Assembly: GCA_030533445.1 (NCBI GenBank)
Contig: JARPUW010000553.1
Coordinates: 558,001-622,000 of the forward strand
From: Cyprinodon diabolis
Lineage: Eukaryota; Chordata; Actinopteri; Cyprinodontiformes; Cyprinodontidae
Reading direction: 5' to 3'
DNA length: 64,000 nt
Below, in pieces: positions 1 to 12,000 of the stretch. The notes under the pieces were generated by a model. The model worked only from the letters and a program-made list of their open reading frames with translations, searched no databases and was not told the origin of the DNA. Every line of letters starts with the position of its first letter. Within the stretch, counting starts at the first letter, position 1. Both the position numbers and the translations under genes were made by a program.

Positions 1-1574
1 TGCTGGTGCTTCTGGAACCTTGAGCTGCTGGTGCTTCTGGAACCTTGAGCTGCTGGAACCTTGAGCTGCTGGTGCTTCTGGAACCTTGAGCTGCAGGAAC
101 CTTGAGCTGCTGGAACCTTGAGCTGCTGGTGCTTCTGGAACCTTGAGCATCTGGAGCCTTGAGCTTCTGGAGCCTTGAGCATCTGGAGCCTTGAGCTTCT
201 GGAACCTTGAGCTGCTGGAGCCTTGAGCTGCTGGTGCTTCTTGAACCTTGAGCTGCTGGAACCTTGAGCTGCTGGAACCTTGAGCTGCTGGTGCTTCTGG
301 AACCTTGAGCTGCTGGAACCTTGAGCTGCTGGAACCTTGAGCTGCTGGTGCTTCTGGAACCTTGAGCATCTGGAGCCTTGAGCTTCTGGAACCTTGAGCT
401 GCTGGAGCCTTGAGCTGCTGGTGCTTCTGGAACCTTGAGCTGCTGGAACCTTGAGGTGCTGGTGCTTCTGGAACCTTGAGATGCTGGAACCTTGAGCTGC
501 TGGAACCTTGAGCTGCTGGAGCCTTGAGCTGCTGGTGTTTCTGGAACCTTGAGCTGCTGGAGCCTTGAGCTGCTGGAACCTTGAGCTGCTGGAAGCTTGA
601 GCTGCTGGTGCTTCTGGAACCTTGAACTGCTGGAACCTTGAGCTGCTGGTGCTTCTGGAACCTTGAGCTGCTGGAATCTTGAGCTGCTGGTACCTTGAGC
701 TGCTGGTGCTTCTGGAACCTTGAGCATCTGGAGCCTTGAGCTTCTGGAACCTTGAGCTGCTGGAGCCTTGAGCTGCTGGTGCTTCTGGAACCTTGAGCTG
801 CTGGAACCTTGAGCTGCTGGAACCTTGAGCTGCTGGAACTTTGAGCTTCTGGAACCTTGAGCTGCTGGAGCCTTGAGCTGCTGGTGCTTCTGGAACCTTG
901 AGCTGCTGGAACCTTGAGCTTCTGGAACCTCTAGCTTCTGGAGCCTTGAGCTGCTGTAACCTTGAGCTGCTGGAACATTGAGCTGCTGGAACCTTGAGCT
1001 GCTGGAACCTTGAGCTGCTGGTGCTTCTGGAACCTTGAGCATCTGGAGCCTTGAGCTTCTGGAACCTTGAGCTGCTGGAGCCTTGAGCTGCTGGTGCTTC
1101 TGGAACCTTGAGCTGCTGGAACCTTGAGCTGCTGCAGCCTTGAGCAGCTGGTGCTTCTGGAACCTTGAGCTGCTGGAACCTTGAGCTGCTGGTGCTTCTT
1201 GAACCTTGAGCTGCTGGAACCTTGAGCTGCTGGAGCCTTGAACTGCTGGAACCTTGAGCTTCTGGAACCTTGAGCTGCTGGAACCTTGAGCTGCTGGTGC
1301 TTCTGGAACCTTGAGCTGCTGGAACCTTGAGCTGCTGGAGCCTTGAGCTGCTGGTGCTTCTGGAACCTTGAGCTGCTGGAACCTTGAGCTGCTGGAACCT
1401 TCAGCTGCTGGAACCTTGAGCTGCTGAAACCTTGAGCTCCTGGAACCTTGAGCTGCTGGAACCTTGAGCTGCTGGAGCTTTGAGCTGCTGGAGCTTCTGG
1501 AACCTTGAGCTTCTGGAACCTTGAGCTGCTGGAGCCTTGAGCTTCTGGAACCTTGAGCTGTTGAAGCCTTGAGC

Positions 1575-1587
1575 TTCTGGAACCTTC
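1575..1587 (+). promoter_or_regulatory. Perfect three-unit heat-shock-element motif (first in window)
   Basis: The sequence is TTCTGGAACCTTC, matching TTCnnGAAnnTTC. It arises where a monomer ending in GCTTCT is followed by a monomer whose CCTTGAGC has become CCTTCAGC. Known biology: trimers of inverted 5-bp units are high-affinity sites for heat-shock factor. Function here is inferred from the motif alone. Confidence 0.35.
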
Positions 1588-3784
1588 AGCTGCTGGAGCC
1601 TTGAGCTTTTCGAACCTTGAGCTGCTGGAACCTTGAGCTGCTGGAACCTTGAGCTGCTGGTTTTTCTGGAACCTTGAGCTGCTGGAACCTTGAGCTGCTG
1701 GTGCTTCTGGAACCTTGAGCTGCTGGAACCTTGAGCTGCTGGAACCTTGAGCTGCTGGTGCTTCTGGAACCTTGAGCTGCTGGAACCTTGAGCTAATGGA
1801 ACCTTGAGCTGCTGGTGCTTCTGGAACCTTGAGCTGCTGGAACCTTGAGCTGCTGGTGCTTCTGGAACCTTGAGCATCTGGAGCCTTGAGCTTCTGGAGC
1901 CTTGAGCATCTGGAGCCTTGAGCTTCTGGAACCTTGAGCTGCTGGAGCCTTGAGCTGCTGGTGCTTCTGGAACCTTGAGCTGCTGGAACCTTGAGCTGCT
2001 GGAACCTTGAGCTGCTGGTGCTTCTGGAACCTTGAGCTGCTGGAACCTTGAGCTGCTGGAACCTTGAGCTGCTGGTGCTTCTGGAACCTTGAGCATCTGG
2101 AGCCTTGAGCTTCTGGAACCTTGAGCTGCTGGAGCCTTGAGCTGCTGGTGCTTCTGGAACCTTGAGCTGCTGGAACCTTGAGCTGCTGGTGCTTCTGGAA
2201 CCTTGAGATGCTGGAACCTTGAGCTGCTGGAACCTTGAGCTGCTGGAGCCTTGAGCTGCTGGTGCTTCTGGAACCTTGAGCTGCTGGAACCTTGAGCTGC
2301 TGGAACCTTGAGCTGCTGGTGCTTCTGGAACCTTGAACTGCTGGAACCTTGAGCTGCTGGTGCTTCTGGAACTTTGAGCTGCTGGAACCTTGAGCTGCTC
2401 GAACCTTGAGCTGCTGGTGCTTCTGGAACCTTGAGCATCTGGAGCCTTGAGCTTCTGGAACCTTGAGCTGCTGGAGCTTTGAGCTGCTGGTGCTTCTGGA
2501 ACCTTGAGCTGCTGGAACCTTGAGCTGCTGGAACCTTGAGCTGCTGGAACTTTGAGCTTCTGGAACCTTGAGCTGCTGGAGCCTTGAGCTGCTGTAACCT
2601 TGAGCTGCTGGAACATTGAGCTGCTGGGACCTTGAGCTGCTGGAACCTTGAGCTGCTGGTGCTTCTGGAACCTTGAGCATCTGGAGCCTTGAGCTTCTGG
2701 AACCTTGAGCTGCTGGAGCCTTGAGCTGCTGGTGCTTCTGGAACATTGAGCTGCTGGAACCTTGAGCTGCTGCAGCCTTGAGCTGCTGGTGCTTCTTGAA
2801 CCTTGAGCTGCTGGAACCTTGAGCTGCTGGAGCCTTGAACTGCTGGAACCTTGAGCTTCTGGAACCTTGAGCTGCTGGAACCTTGAGCTGCTGGTGCTTC
2901 TGGAACCTTGAGCTGCTGGAACCTTGAGCTGCTGGAGCCTTGAGCTGCTGGTGCTTCTGGAACCTTGAGCTGCTGGAACCTTGAGCTGCTGGAACCTTCA
3001 GCTGCTGGAACCTTGAGCTGCTGGAACTTTGAGCATCTGGAGCATTGAGCTGCTGGAACCTTGAGCTTCTGGGACCTTGAGCTTCTGGAACCTCTAGCTT
3101 CTGGAGCCTTGAGCTGCTGTAACCTTGAGCTGCTGGAACCTTGAGCTGCTGGTGCTGCTGGAACCTTGAGCTGCTGGAACCTTGAGCTGCTGGTGCTTCT
3201 GGAACCTTGAGCTGCTGGAACCTTGAGCTGCTGGAACCTTGAGCTGCTGGTGCTTCTGGAACCTTGAGCTGCTGGAGCCTTGAGCTGCTGGTGCTTCTGG
3301 AACCTTGAGCTGCTGGAACCTTGAGCTGCTGCAGCCTTGAGCTGCTGGTGCTTCTGGAACCTTGAGCTGCGGGAACCTTGAGCTGCTGGTGCTTCTTGAA
3401 CCTTGAGCTGCTGGAACCTTGAGCTGCTGGAGCCTTGAACTGCTGGAACCTTGAGCTGCTGGTGCTTCTGGAACCTTGAGCTGCTTGAACCTTGAGCTGC
3501 TGGAGCCTTGAGCTGCTGGTGCTTCTGGAACCTTGAGCTGCTGGAACCTTGAGCTGCTGGAACCTTCAGCTGCTGGAACCTTGAGCTGCTGGAACTTTGA
3601 GCATCTGGAGCCTTGAGCTGCTGGAACCTTGAGCTGCTGGAACCTTGAGCTTCTGGAACCTCTAGCTTCTGGAGCCTTGAGCTGCTGTAACCTTGAGCTG
3701 CTGTAACCTTGAGCTGCTGGAACCTTGAGCTGCTGGTGCTGCTGGAACCTTGAGCTGCTGGAACCTTGAGCTGCTGGAACCCTT

Positions 3785-6700
3785 AGCTGCTGGTGCTTCT
3801 GGAACCTTCAGCTGCTGGAACCTTGAGTTGCTGGTGCTTCTGGAACCTTGAGCATCTGGAGCCTTGAGCTTCTGGAACCTTGATCTGCTGGAGCCTTGAG
3901 CTGCTGGTGCTTCTGGAACCTTGATCTGCTGGAGCCTTGAGCTGCTGGTGCTTCTGGAACCTTGAGCTGCTGGTGCTTCTGGAACCTTGAGCTGCTGGAA
4001 CCTTGAGCTGCTGGTGCTTCTGGAACCTTGAGCTGCTGGAACCTTGAGCTGCTGGAACCTTGAGCTGCTGGTGCTTCTGGAACCTTGAGCATCTGGAGCA
4101 TTGACCTTCTGGAACCTTGAGCTGCTGGAGCCTTGAGCCTCTGGAACCTTGATCTGCTGGAGCCTTGAGCTGCTGGTGCTTCTGGAACCTTGAGCTGCTG
4201 GTGCTTCTGGAACCTTGAGCTGCTGGAACCTTGAGCTGCTGGTGCTTCTGGAACCTTGAGCTGCTGGAAACTTGAGCTGCTGGAACCTTGAGCTGCTGGT
4301 GCTTCTGGAACCTTGAGCATCTGGAGCATTGACCTTCTGGAACCTTGAGCTGCTGGAGCCTTGAGCTGCTGGTGCTTCTGGAGCCTTGAGCTGCTGGAAC
4401 ATTGAGCTGCTGGAACTTTGAACATCTGGAGCCTTGAGCATCTGGAGCCTTGAGCTTCTGGAACCTTCAGCTGCTGGAACCTTGAGCTGCTGGAACCTTG
4501 AGCTGCTGGTGCTTCTGGAACATTGAGCATCTGGAGCCTTGAGCTGCTGGAACCTTGAGCTGCTGGAGCCTTGAGCTGCTGGAACCTTGAGCTGCTGGTG
4601 CTTCTGGAACCTTGAGCTGCTGGAGCCTTGAGCTGCTGGTGCTTCTGGAACTTTAAACTGCTGGAACCTTGAGCTGCTGCAGCCTTGAGCTTCTGGAACC
4701 TCTAGCTTCTGGAGCCTTGAGCTGCTGTAACCCTGAGCTGCTGGAACCTTGAGCTGCTGGTGCTGCTGGAACCTTGAGCTGCTGGAACCTTGAGCTGCTG
4801 GTGCTTCTGGAACCTTCAGCTGCTGGAACCTTGAGCTGCTGGAACCTTGAGCTGCTGGTGCTTCTGGAACCTTGAGCATCTGGAGTCTTGAGCTGCTGGT
4901 GCTTCTGGAACCTTGAGCTGCTGGAGCCTTGAGCTGCTGGAACTTTGAGCTGCTGGAGCCTTGAGCTGCTGGAACCTTGAGCTGCTGGTGCTTCTGGAAC
5001 CTTGAGCTGCTGGAACCTTGAGCTGCTGGAACCTTGAGCTGCTGGAACCTTGAGCTGCTGGTGCTTCTGGAACCTTGAGCTGCTGGTGCTTCTGGAACCT
5101 TGAGCATCTGGAGCCTTGAGCTTCTGGAACCTTGAGCTGCTGGTGCTTCTGGAACCTTGAGCTGCTGGAACCTTGAGCTGCTGGTGCTTCAGGAACCTTG
5201 AGCATCTGGAGCCTTGAGCTTCTGGAACCTTGAGCTGCTGGTGCTTCTGGAACCTTGAGCTGCTGGAGCCTTGAGCTGCTGGAACCTTGAGCTGCTGGTG
5301 CTGCTGGAACCTTGAGCTGCTGGAACGTTGAGCTGCTGGTGCTTCTGGAACCTTCAGCTGCTGGAACCTTGAGCTGCTGGTGCTTCTGGAACCTTGAGCA
5401 TCTGGAGCCTTGAGCTGCTGGAAACTTGAGCTGCTGGAGCCTTGAGCTGGTGGAACCTTGAGCTGCTGGTGCTTCTGGAACTTTGAGCTGCTGGAACCTT
5501 GAGCTGCTGGTGCTTCTGGAACCTTGAGCTGCTGGAACCTTGAGCTGCTGGAACCTTGAACTTCTGGTGCTTCTGGAACCTTGAGCATCTGGAGCCTTGA
5601 GCTTCTGGAACCTTGAGCTGCTGGAGCCTTGAGTTTCTGGAACCTTGAGCTGCTGGTGCTTCTGGAACCTTGAGCTGCTGGAACCTTGAGCTGCTGGAAC
5701 CTTGAGCTGCTGGTGCTTCTGGAACCTTGAGCATCTGGAGCCTTGAGCTTCTGGAACCTTGAGCTGCTGGTGCTTCTGGAACCTTGAGCTGCTGGAACCT
5801 TGAGCTGCTGGAACCTTGAGCTGCTGGTGCTTCTGGAACCTTGAGCATCTGGAGCCTTGAGCTTCTGGAACCTTGAGCTGCTGAAGCATTGAGCTGCTGG
5901 TGCTTCTGGAACCTTGAGCTGCTGGAACCTTGAGCTGCTGGAACTTTGAGCTGCTGGAACCTTGAGCTTCTGGAACCTTGAGCTGCTGGTGCATCTGGAA
6001 CCTTGAGCTTCTGGAGCCTTGAGCTTCTGGAACCTTGAGCTGCTGGTGCTTCTGGAACCTTGAGCTGCTGGAGCCTTGAGCTGCTGGTGCTTCTTGAACC
6101 TTGAGCTGCTGGAACCTTGAGCTGCTGCAACCTTGAGCTGCTGGAACCTTGAGCTGCTGGAACCTTGAGCTGCTGGAACTTTGAGCATCTGGAGCCTTGA
6201 GCATCTGGAGCCTTGAGCTGCTGGACCCTTGAGCTTCTGGAACCTTGAGCTGCTGGTATATCTGGAACCTTGAACATCTGGAGCCTTGAGCTTCTGGAAC
6301 CTTGAGCTGCTGGAGCCTTGAGCTGCTGGTGCTTCTGGAACCTTGAGCTGCTGGAACCTTGAGCTGCTGCAGCCTTGAGCTGCTGGTGCTTCTGGAACCT
6401 TGAGCTGCTGGAACCTTGAGCTTCTGGAACCTCTAGCTTCTGGAGCCTTGAGCTGCTGTAACCCTGAGCTGCTGGAACCTTGAGCTGCTGGTGCTGCTGG
6501 AACCTTGAGCTGCTGGAACCTTGAGCTGCTGGTGCTTCTGGAACCTTCAGCTGCTGGAACCTTGAGCTGCTGGAACCTTGAGCTGCTGGTGCTTCTGGAA
6601 CCTTGAGCATCTGGAGCGTTGAGCTGCTGGAACCTTGAGCTGCTGGAGCCTTGAGCTGCTGGAACCTTGAGCTGCTGGTGCTTCTGGAACCTTGAGCTGC

Positions 6701-8480
6701 TGGAACCTTGAGCTGCTGGAACCTTGAGCTGCTGGTGCTTCTGGAACCTTGAGCATCTGGAGCCTTGAGCTTCTGGAACCTTGAGCTGCTGGTGCTTCTG
6801 GAACCTTGAGCTGCTGGAACCTTGAGCTGCTGGTGCTTCTGGAACCTTGAGCATCTGGAGCCTTGAGCTTCTGGAACCTTGAGCTGCTGGAGCCTTGGGC
6901 TGCTGGCGCTTCTGGAACCTTGAGCTGCTGGACCCTTGAGCTGCTGGAACCTTGAGCTGCTGGTGCTTCTGGAACCTTGAGCTGCTGGAACCTTGAGCTG
7001 CTGGTGCTTCTGGAACCTTGAGCTGCTGGAACCTTGAGCTGCTGGTGGTTCTGGAACCTTGAGCATCTGGAGCCTTGAGCTTCTGGAACCTTGAGCTGCT
7101 GGAGCCTTGAGCTGCTGGTGCTTCTGGAACCTTGAGCTGCTGGAACCTTGAGCTGCTGGAACATTGAGCTGCTGGAACTTTGAGCATCTGGAGCCTTGAG
7201 CATCTGGAGCCTTGAGCTGCTGGAACCTTGAGCTTCTGGAACCTTGAGCTGCTGGTGCATCTGGAACCTTGAGCATCTGGAGTCTTGAGCTGCTGGAACC
7301 TTGAGCTGCTGGAGCCTTGAGCTGCTGGTGCTTCTGGAACTTTGAACTGCTGGAACCTTGAGCTGCTGCAGCCTTGAGCTGCTGGTGCTTCTGGAACATT
7401 GAGCTGCTGGAACCTTGAGCTTCTGGAACCTCTAGCTTCTGGAGCCTTGAGCTGCTGTAACCCTGAGCTGCTGGAACCTTGAGCTGCTGGTGCTGCTGGA
7501 ACCTTGAGCTGCTGGAACCTTGAGCTGCTGGTGCTTCTGGAACCTTGAGCTGCTGGAACCTTGAGCTGCTGGTGGTTCTGGAACCTTGAGCATCTGGAGC
7601 CTTGAGCTTCTGGAACCTTGAGCTGCTGGAGCCTTGAGCTGCTGGTGCTTCTGGAACCTTGAGCTGCTGGAACCTTGAGCTGCTGGAACATTGAGCTGCT
7701 GGAACTTTGAGCATCTGGAGCCTTGAGCATCTGGAGCCTTGAGCTATTGGAACCTATAGCTTCTGGAAACTTGAGCTGCTGGTGCATCTGGAACCTTGAG
7801 CATCTGGAGCCTTGAGCTTCTGGAACCTTGAGCTGCTGGAGCCTTGAGCTGCTGGTGCTTCTGGAACTTTAAACTGCTGGAACCTTGAGCTGCTGCAGCC
7901 TTGAGCTGCTGGTGCTTCTGGAACATTGAGCTGCTGGAACCTTGAGCTTCTGGAACCTCTAGCTTCTGGAGCCTTGAGCTGCTGTAACCCTGAGCTGCTG
8001 GAACCTTGAGCTGCTGGTGCTGCTGGAACCTTGAGCTGCTGGAACCTTGAGCTGCTGGTGCTTCTGGAACCTTCAGCTGCTGGAACCTTGAGCTGCTGGT
8101 GCTTCTGGAACCTTGAGCATCTGGAGCCTTGAGCTTCTGGAACCTTGAGCTGCTGGTGCTTCTGGAACCTTGAGCTGCTGGAGCCTTGAGCTGCTGGAAC
8201 TTTGAGCTGCTGGAGCCTTGAGCTGCTGGAACCTTGAGCTGCTGGTGCTTCTGGGACCTTGAGCTGCTGGAACCTTGAGCTGCTGGAACCTTGAGCTGCT
8301 GGTGCTTCTGGAACCTTCAGCTGCTGGAAACTTGAGCTGCTGGAACCTTGAGCTGCTGGTGCTTCTGGAACATTGAGCATCTGGAGCCTTGAGCTGCTGG
8401 AACCTTGAGCTGCTGGAGCCTTGAGCTGCTGGAACCTTGAGCTGCTGGTGCTTCTGGAACCTTGAGCTACTGGAGCCTTG
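3785..8480 (+). repeat. 5.2-5.5 kb higher-order unit, copy 1
   Basis: This block recurs from about 9,026. Landmarks are the CCTTCAGCTG variant at 3,806 (9,047), the TTTAAA site at 4,652 (9,959) and the pair GAGCTATTGG / CCTATAGC at 7,741 (13,235). The offset moves from 5,241 to 5,225, 5,307, 5,494 and finally 5,510, so the two copies differ by several module gains and losses but keep variant order. Similarity starts near 3,785 and ends near the GAGCTACTGG variant at 8,464 (13,974). It lies inside the longer segment shared with 27,429-35,560. Confidence 0.8.
3797..3809 (+). promoter_or_regulatory. Perfect three-unit heat-shock-element motif
   Basis: TTCTGGAACCTTC, formed at the junction of a 9-bp GGTGCTTCT module and a CCTTCAGC monomer. 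This is the commonest way the perfect motif forms in the array. Similar sites lie at 4,805, 5,343, 6,536, 8,062, 9,038, 10,112 and many later positions. Binding is not shown by sequence. Confidence 0.35.
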
Positions 8481-9025
8481 AGCTTCTGGAACCTTGAGCT
8501 GCTGGTGCTTCTGGAACCTTGAGCATCTGGAGCCTTGAGCTTCTGGAACCTTGAGCTGCTGGTGCTTCTGGAACCTTGAGCTGCTGGAGCCTTGAGCTGC
8601 TGGTGCTGCTGGAACCTTGAGCTGCTGGAACCTTGAGCTGCTGGTGCTTCTGGAACCTTCAGCTGCTGGAACCTTGAGCTGCTGGAACCTTGAGCTGCTG
8701 GTGCTTCTGGAACCTTGAGCATCTGGAGCCTTGAGCTTCTGGAACCTTGAGCTGCTGGTGCTTCTGGAACCTTGAGCTGCTGGAACTTTGAGCTGCTGGA
8801 GCCTTGAGCTGCTGGAACCTTGAGCTGCTGGTGCTTCTGGGACCTTGAGCTGCTGGAACCTTGAGCTGCTGGAACCTTGAGCTGCTGGTGCTTCTGGAAC
8901 CTTCAGCTGCTGGAAACTTGAGCTGCTGGAACCTTGAGCTGCTGGTGCTTCTGGAACATTGAGCATCTGGAGCCTTGAGCTGCTGGAACCTTGAGCTGCT
9001 GGAGCCTTGAGCTGCTGGAACCTTG

Positions 9026-12000
9026 AGCTGCTGGTGCTTCTGGAACCTTCAGCTGCTGGAACCTTGAGTTGCTGGTGCTTCTGGAACCTTGAGCATCTGG
9101 AGCCTTGAGCTTCTGGAACCTTGATCTGCTGGAGCCTTGAGCTGCTGGTGCTTCTGGAACCTTGATCTGCTGGAGCCTTGAGCTGCTGGTGCTTCTGGAA
9201 CCTTGAGCTGCTGGTGCTTCTGGAACCTTGAGCTGCTGGAACCTTGAGCTGCTGGTGCTTCTGGAACCTTGAGCTGCTGGAACCTTGAGCTGCTGGTGCT
9301 TCTGGAACCTTGAGCATCTGGAGCATTGACCTTCTGGAACCTTGAGCTGCTGGAGCCTTGAGCCTCTGGAACCTTGATCTGCTGGAGCCTTGAGCTGCTG
9401 GTGCTTCTGGAACCTTGAGCTGCTGGTGCTTCTGGAACCTTGAGCTGCTGGAACCTTGAGCTGCTGGTGCTTCTGGAACCTTGAGCTGCTGGAGCCTTGG
9501 GCTGCTGGCGCTTCTGGAACCTTGAGCTGCTGGACCCTTGAGCTGCTGGAACCTTGAGCTGCTGGTGCTTCTGGAACCTTGAGCTGCTGGAACCTTGAGC
9601 TGCTGGTGCTTCTGGAACCTTGAGCATCTGGAGCATTGACCTTCTGGAACCTTGAGCTGCTGGAGCCTTGAGCTGCTGGTGCTTCTGGAGCCTTGAGCTG
9701 CTGGAACATTGAGCTGCTGGAACTTTGAACATCTGGAGCCTTGAGCATCTGGAGCCTTGAGCTTCTGGAACCTTCAGCTGCTGGAACCTTGAGCTGCTGG
9801 AACCTTGAGCTGCTGGTGCTTCTGGAACATTGAGCATCTGGAGCCTTGAGCTGCTGGAACCTTGAGCTGCTGGAGCCTTGAGCTGCTGGAACCTTGAGCT
9901 GCTGGTGCTTCTGGAACCTTGAGCTGCTGGAGCCTTGAGCTGCTGGTGCTTCTGGAACTTTAAACTGCTGGAACCTTGAGCTGCTGCAGCCTTGAGCTTC
10001 TGGAACCTCTAGCTTCTGGAGCCTTGAGCTGCTGTAACCCTGAGCTGCTGGAACCTTGAGCTGCTGGTGCTGCTGGAACCTTGAGCTGCTGGAACCTTGA
10101 GCTGCTGGTGCTTCTGGAACCTTCAGCTGCTGGAACCTTGAGCTGCTGGAACCTTGAGCTGCTGGTGCTTCTGGAACCTTGAGCATCTGGAGTCTTGAGC
10201 TGCTGGTGCTTCTGGAACCTTGAGCTGCTGGAGCCTTGAGCTGCTGGAACTTTGAGCTGCTGGAGCCTTGAGCTGCTGGAACCTTGAGCTGCTGGTGCTT
10301 CTGGAACCTTGAGCTGCTGGAACCTTGAGCTGCTGGAACCTTGAGCTGCTGGAACCTTGAGCTGCTGGTGCTTCTGGAACCTTGAGCTGCTGGTGCTTCT
10401 GGAACCTTGAGCATCTGGAGCCTTGAGCTTCTGGAACCTTGAGCTGCTGGTGCTTCTGGAACCTTGAGCTGCTGGAACCTTGAGCTGCTGGTGCTTCAGG
10501 AACCTTGAGCATCTGGAGCCTTGAGCTTCTGGAACCTTGAGCTGCTGGTGCTTCTGGAACCTTGAGCTGCTGGAGCCTTGAGCTGCTGGAACCTTGAGCT
10601 GCTGGTGCTGCTGGAACCTTGAGCTGCTGGAACGTTGAGCTGCTGGTGCTTCTGGAACCTTCAGCTGCTGGAACCTTGAGCTGCTGGTGCTTCTGGAACC
10701 TTGAGCATCTGGAGCCTTGAGCTGCTGGAAACTTGAGCTGCTGGAGCCTTGAGCTGGTGGAACCTTGAGCTGCTGGTGCTTCTGGAACTTTGAGCTGCTG
10801 GAACCTTGAGCTGCTGGTGCTTCTGGAACCTTGAGCTGCTGGAACCTTGAGCTGCTGGAACCTTGAACTTCTGGTGCTTCTGGAACCTTGAGCATCTGGA
10901 GCCTTGAGCTTCTGGAACCTTGAGCTGCTGGAGCCTTGAGTTTCTGGAACCTTGAGCTGCTGGTGCTTCTGGAACCTTGAGCTGCTGGAACCTTGAGCTG
11001 CTGGAACCTTGAGCTGCTGGTGCTTCTGGAACCTTGAGCATCTGGAGCCTTGAGCTTCTGGAACCTTGAGCTGCTGGTGCTTCTGGAACCTTGAGCTGCT
11101 GGAACCTTGAGCTGCTGGAACCTTGAGCTGCTGGTGCTTCTGGAACCTTGAGCATCTGGAGCCTTGAGCTTCTGGAACCTTGAGCTGCTGAAGCATTGAG
11201 CTGCTGGTGCTTCTGGAACCTTGAGCTGCTGGAACCTTGAGCTGCTGGAACTTTGAGCTGCTGGAACCTTGAGCTTCTGGAACCTTGAGCTGCTGGTGCA
11301 TCTGGAACCTTGAGCTTCTGGAGCCTTGAGCTTCTGGAACCTTGAGCTGCTGGTGCTTCTGGAACCTTGAGCTGCTGGAGCCTTGAGCTGCTGGTGCTTC
11401 TTGAACCTTGAGCTGCTGGAACCTTGAGCTGCTGCAACCTTGAGCTGCTGGAACCTTGAGCTGCTGGAACCTTGAGCTGCTGGAACTTTGAGCATCTGGA
11501 GCCTTGAGCATCTGGAGCCTTGAGCTGCTGGACCCTTGAGCTTCTGGAACCTTGAGCTGCTGGTATATCTGGAACCTTGAACATCTGGAGCCTTGAGCTT
11601 CTGGAACCTTGAGCTGCTGGAGCCTTGAGCTGCTGGTGCTTCTGGAACCTTGAGCTGCTGGAACCTTGAGCTGCTGCAGCCTTGAGCTGCTGGTGCTTCT
11701 GGAACCTTGAGCTGCTGGAACCTTGAGCTTCTGGAACCTCTAGCTTCTGGAGCCTTGAGCTGCTGTAACCCTGAGCTGCTGGAACCTTGAGCTGCTGGTG
11801 CTGCTGGAACCTTGAGCTGCTGGAACCTTGAGCTGCTGGTGCTTCTGGAACCTTCAGCTGCTGGAACCTTGAGCTGCTGGAACCTTGAGCTGCTGGTGCT
11901 TCTGGAACCTTGAGCATCTGGAGCGTTGAGCTGCTGGAACCTTGAGCTGCTGGAGCCTTGAGCTGCTGGAACCTTGAGCTGCTGGTGCTTCTGGAACCTT

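Larger units (their letters stand above)
1..8480 (+). repeat. Higher-order copy, partner of 27,429-35,560
   Basis: This segment matches the one starting at 27,429 in the same order of monomer variants. Shared landmarks include a GCAGGAACC variant (93 and 27,521), GAGGTGCTGG (453 and 27,865), a HindIII site AAGCTT (593 and 28,005), a KpnI site GGTACC (689 and 28,101) and GAGCTAATGG (about 1,790 and 29,202). The offset steps from 27,428 to 27,412, 27,396 and 27,380 in 16-bp decrements, then to 27,061 after a larger indel between about 6,200 and 7,260. Similarity ends near 8,480, just past a GAGCTACTGG variant. The left edge is not visible because the copy is already under way at base 1. Confidence 0.85.

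Noticed and set aside
6250..6262. TATA-box-like GGTATATCTGG (also near 11,562, 15,652, 33,130 and 47,785), and CCTATAGC variants
   Set aside because: These are variant modules inside the array, copied with the higher-order units, with no transcription unit beside them.
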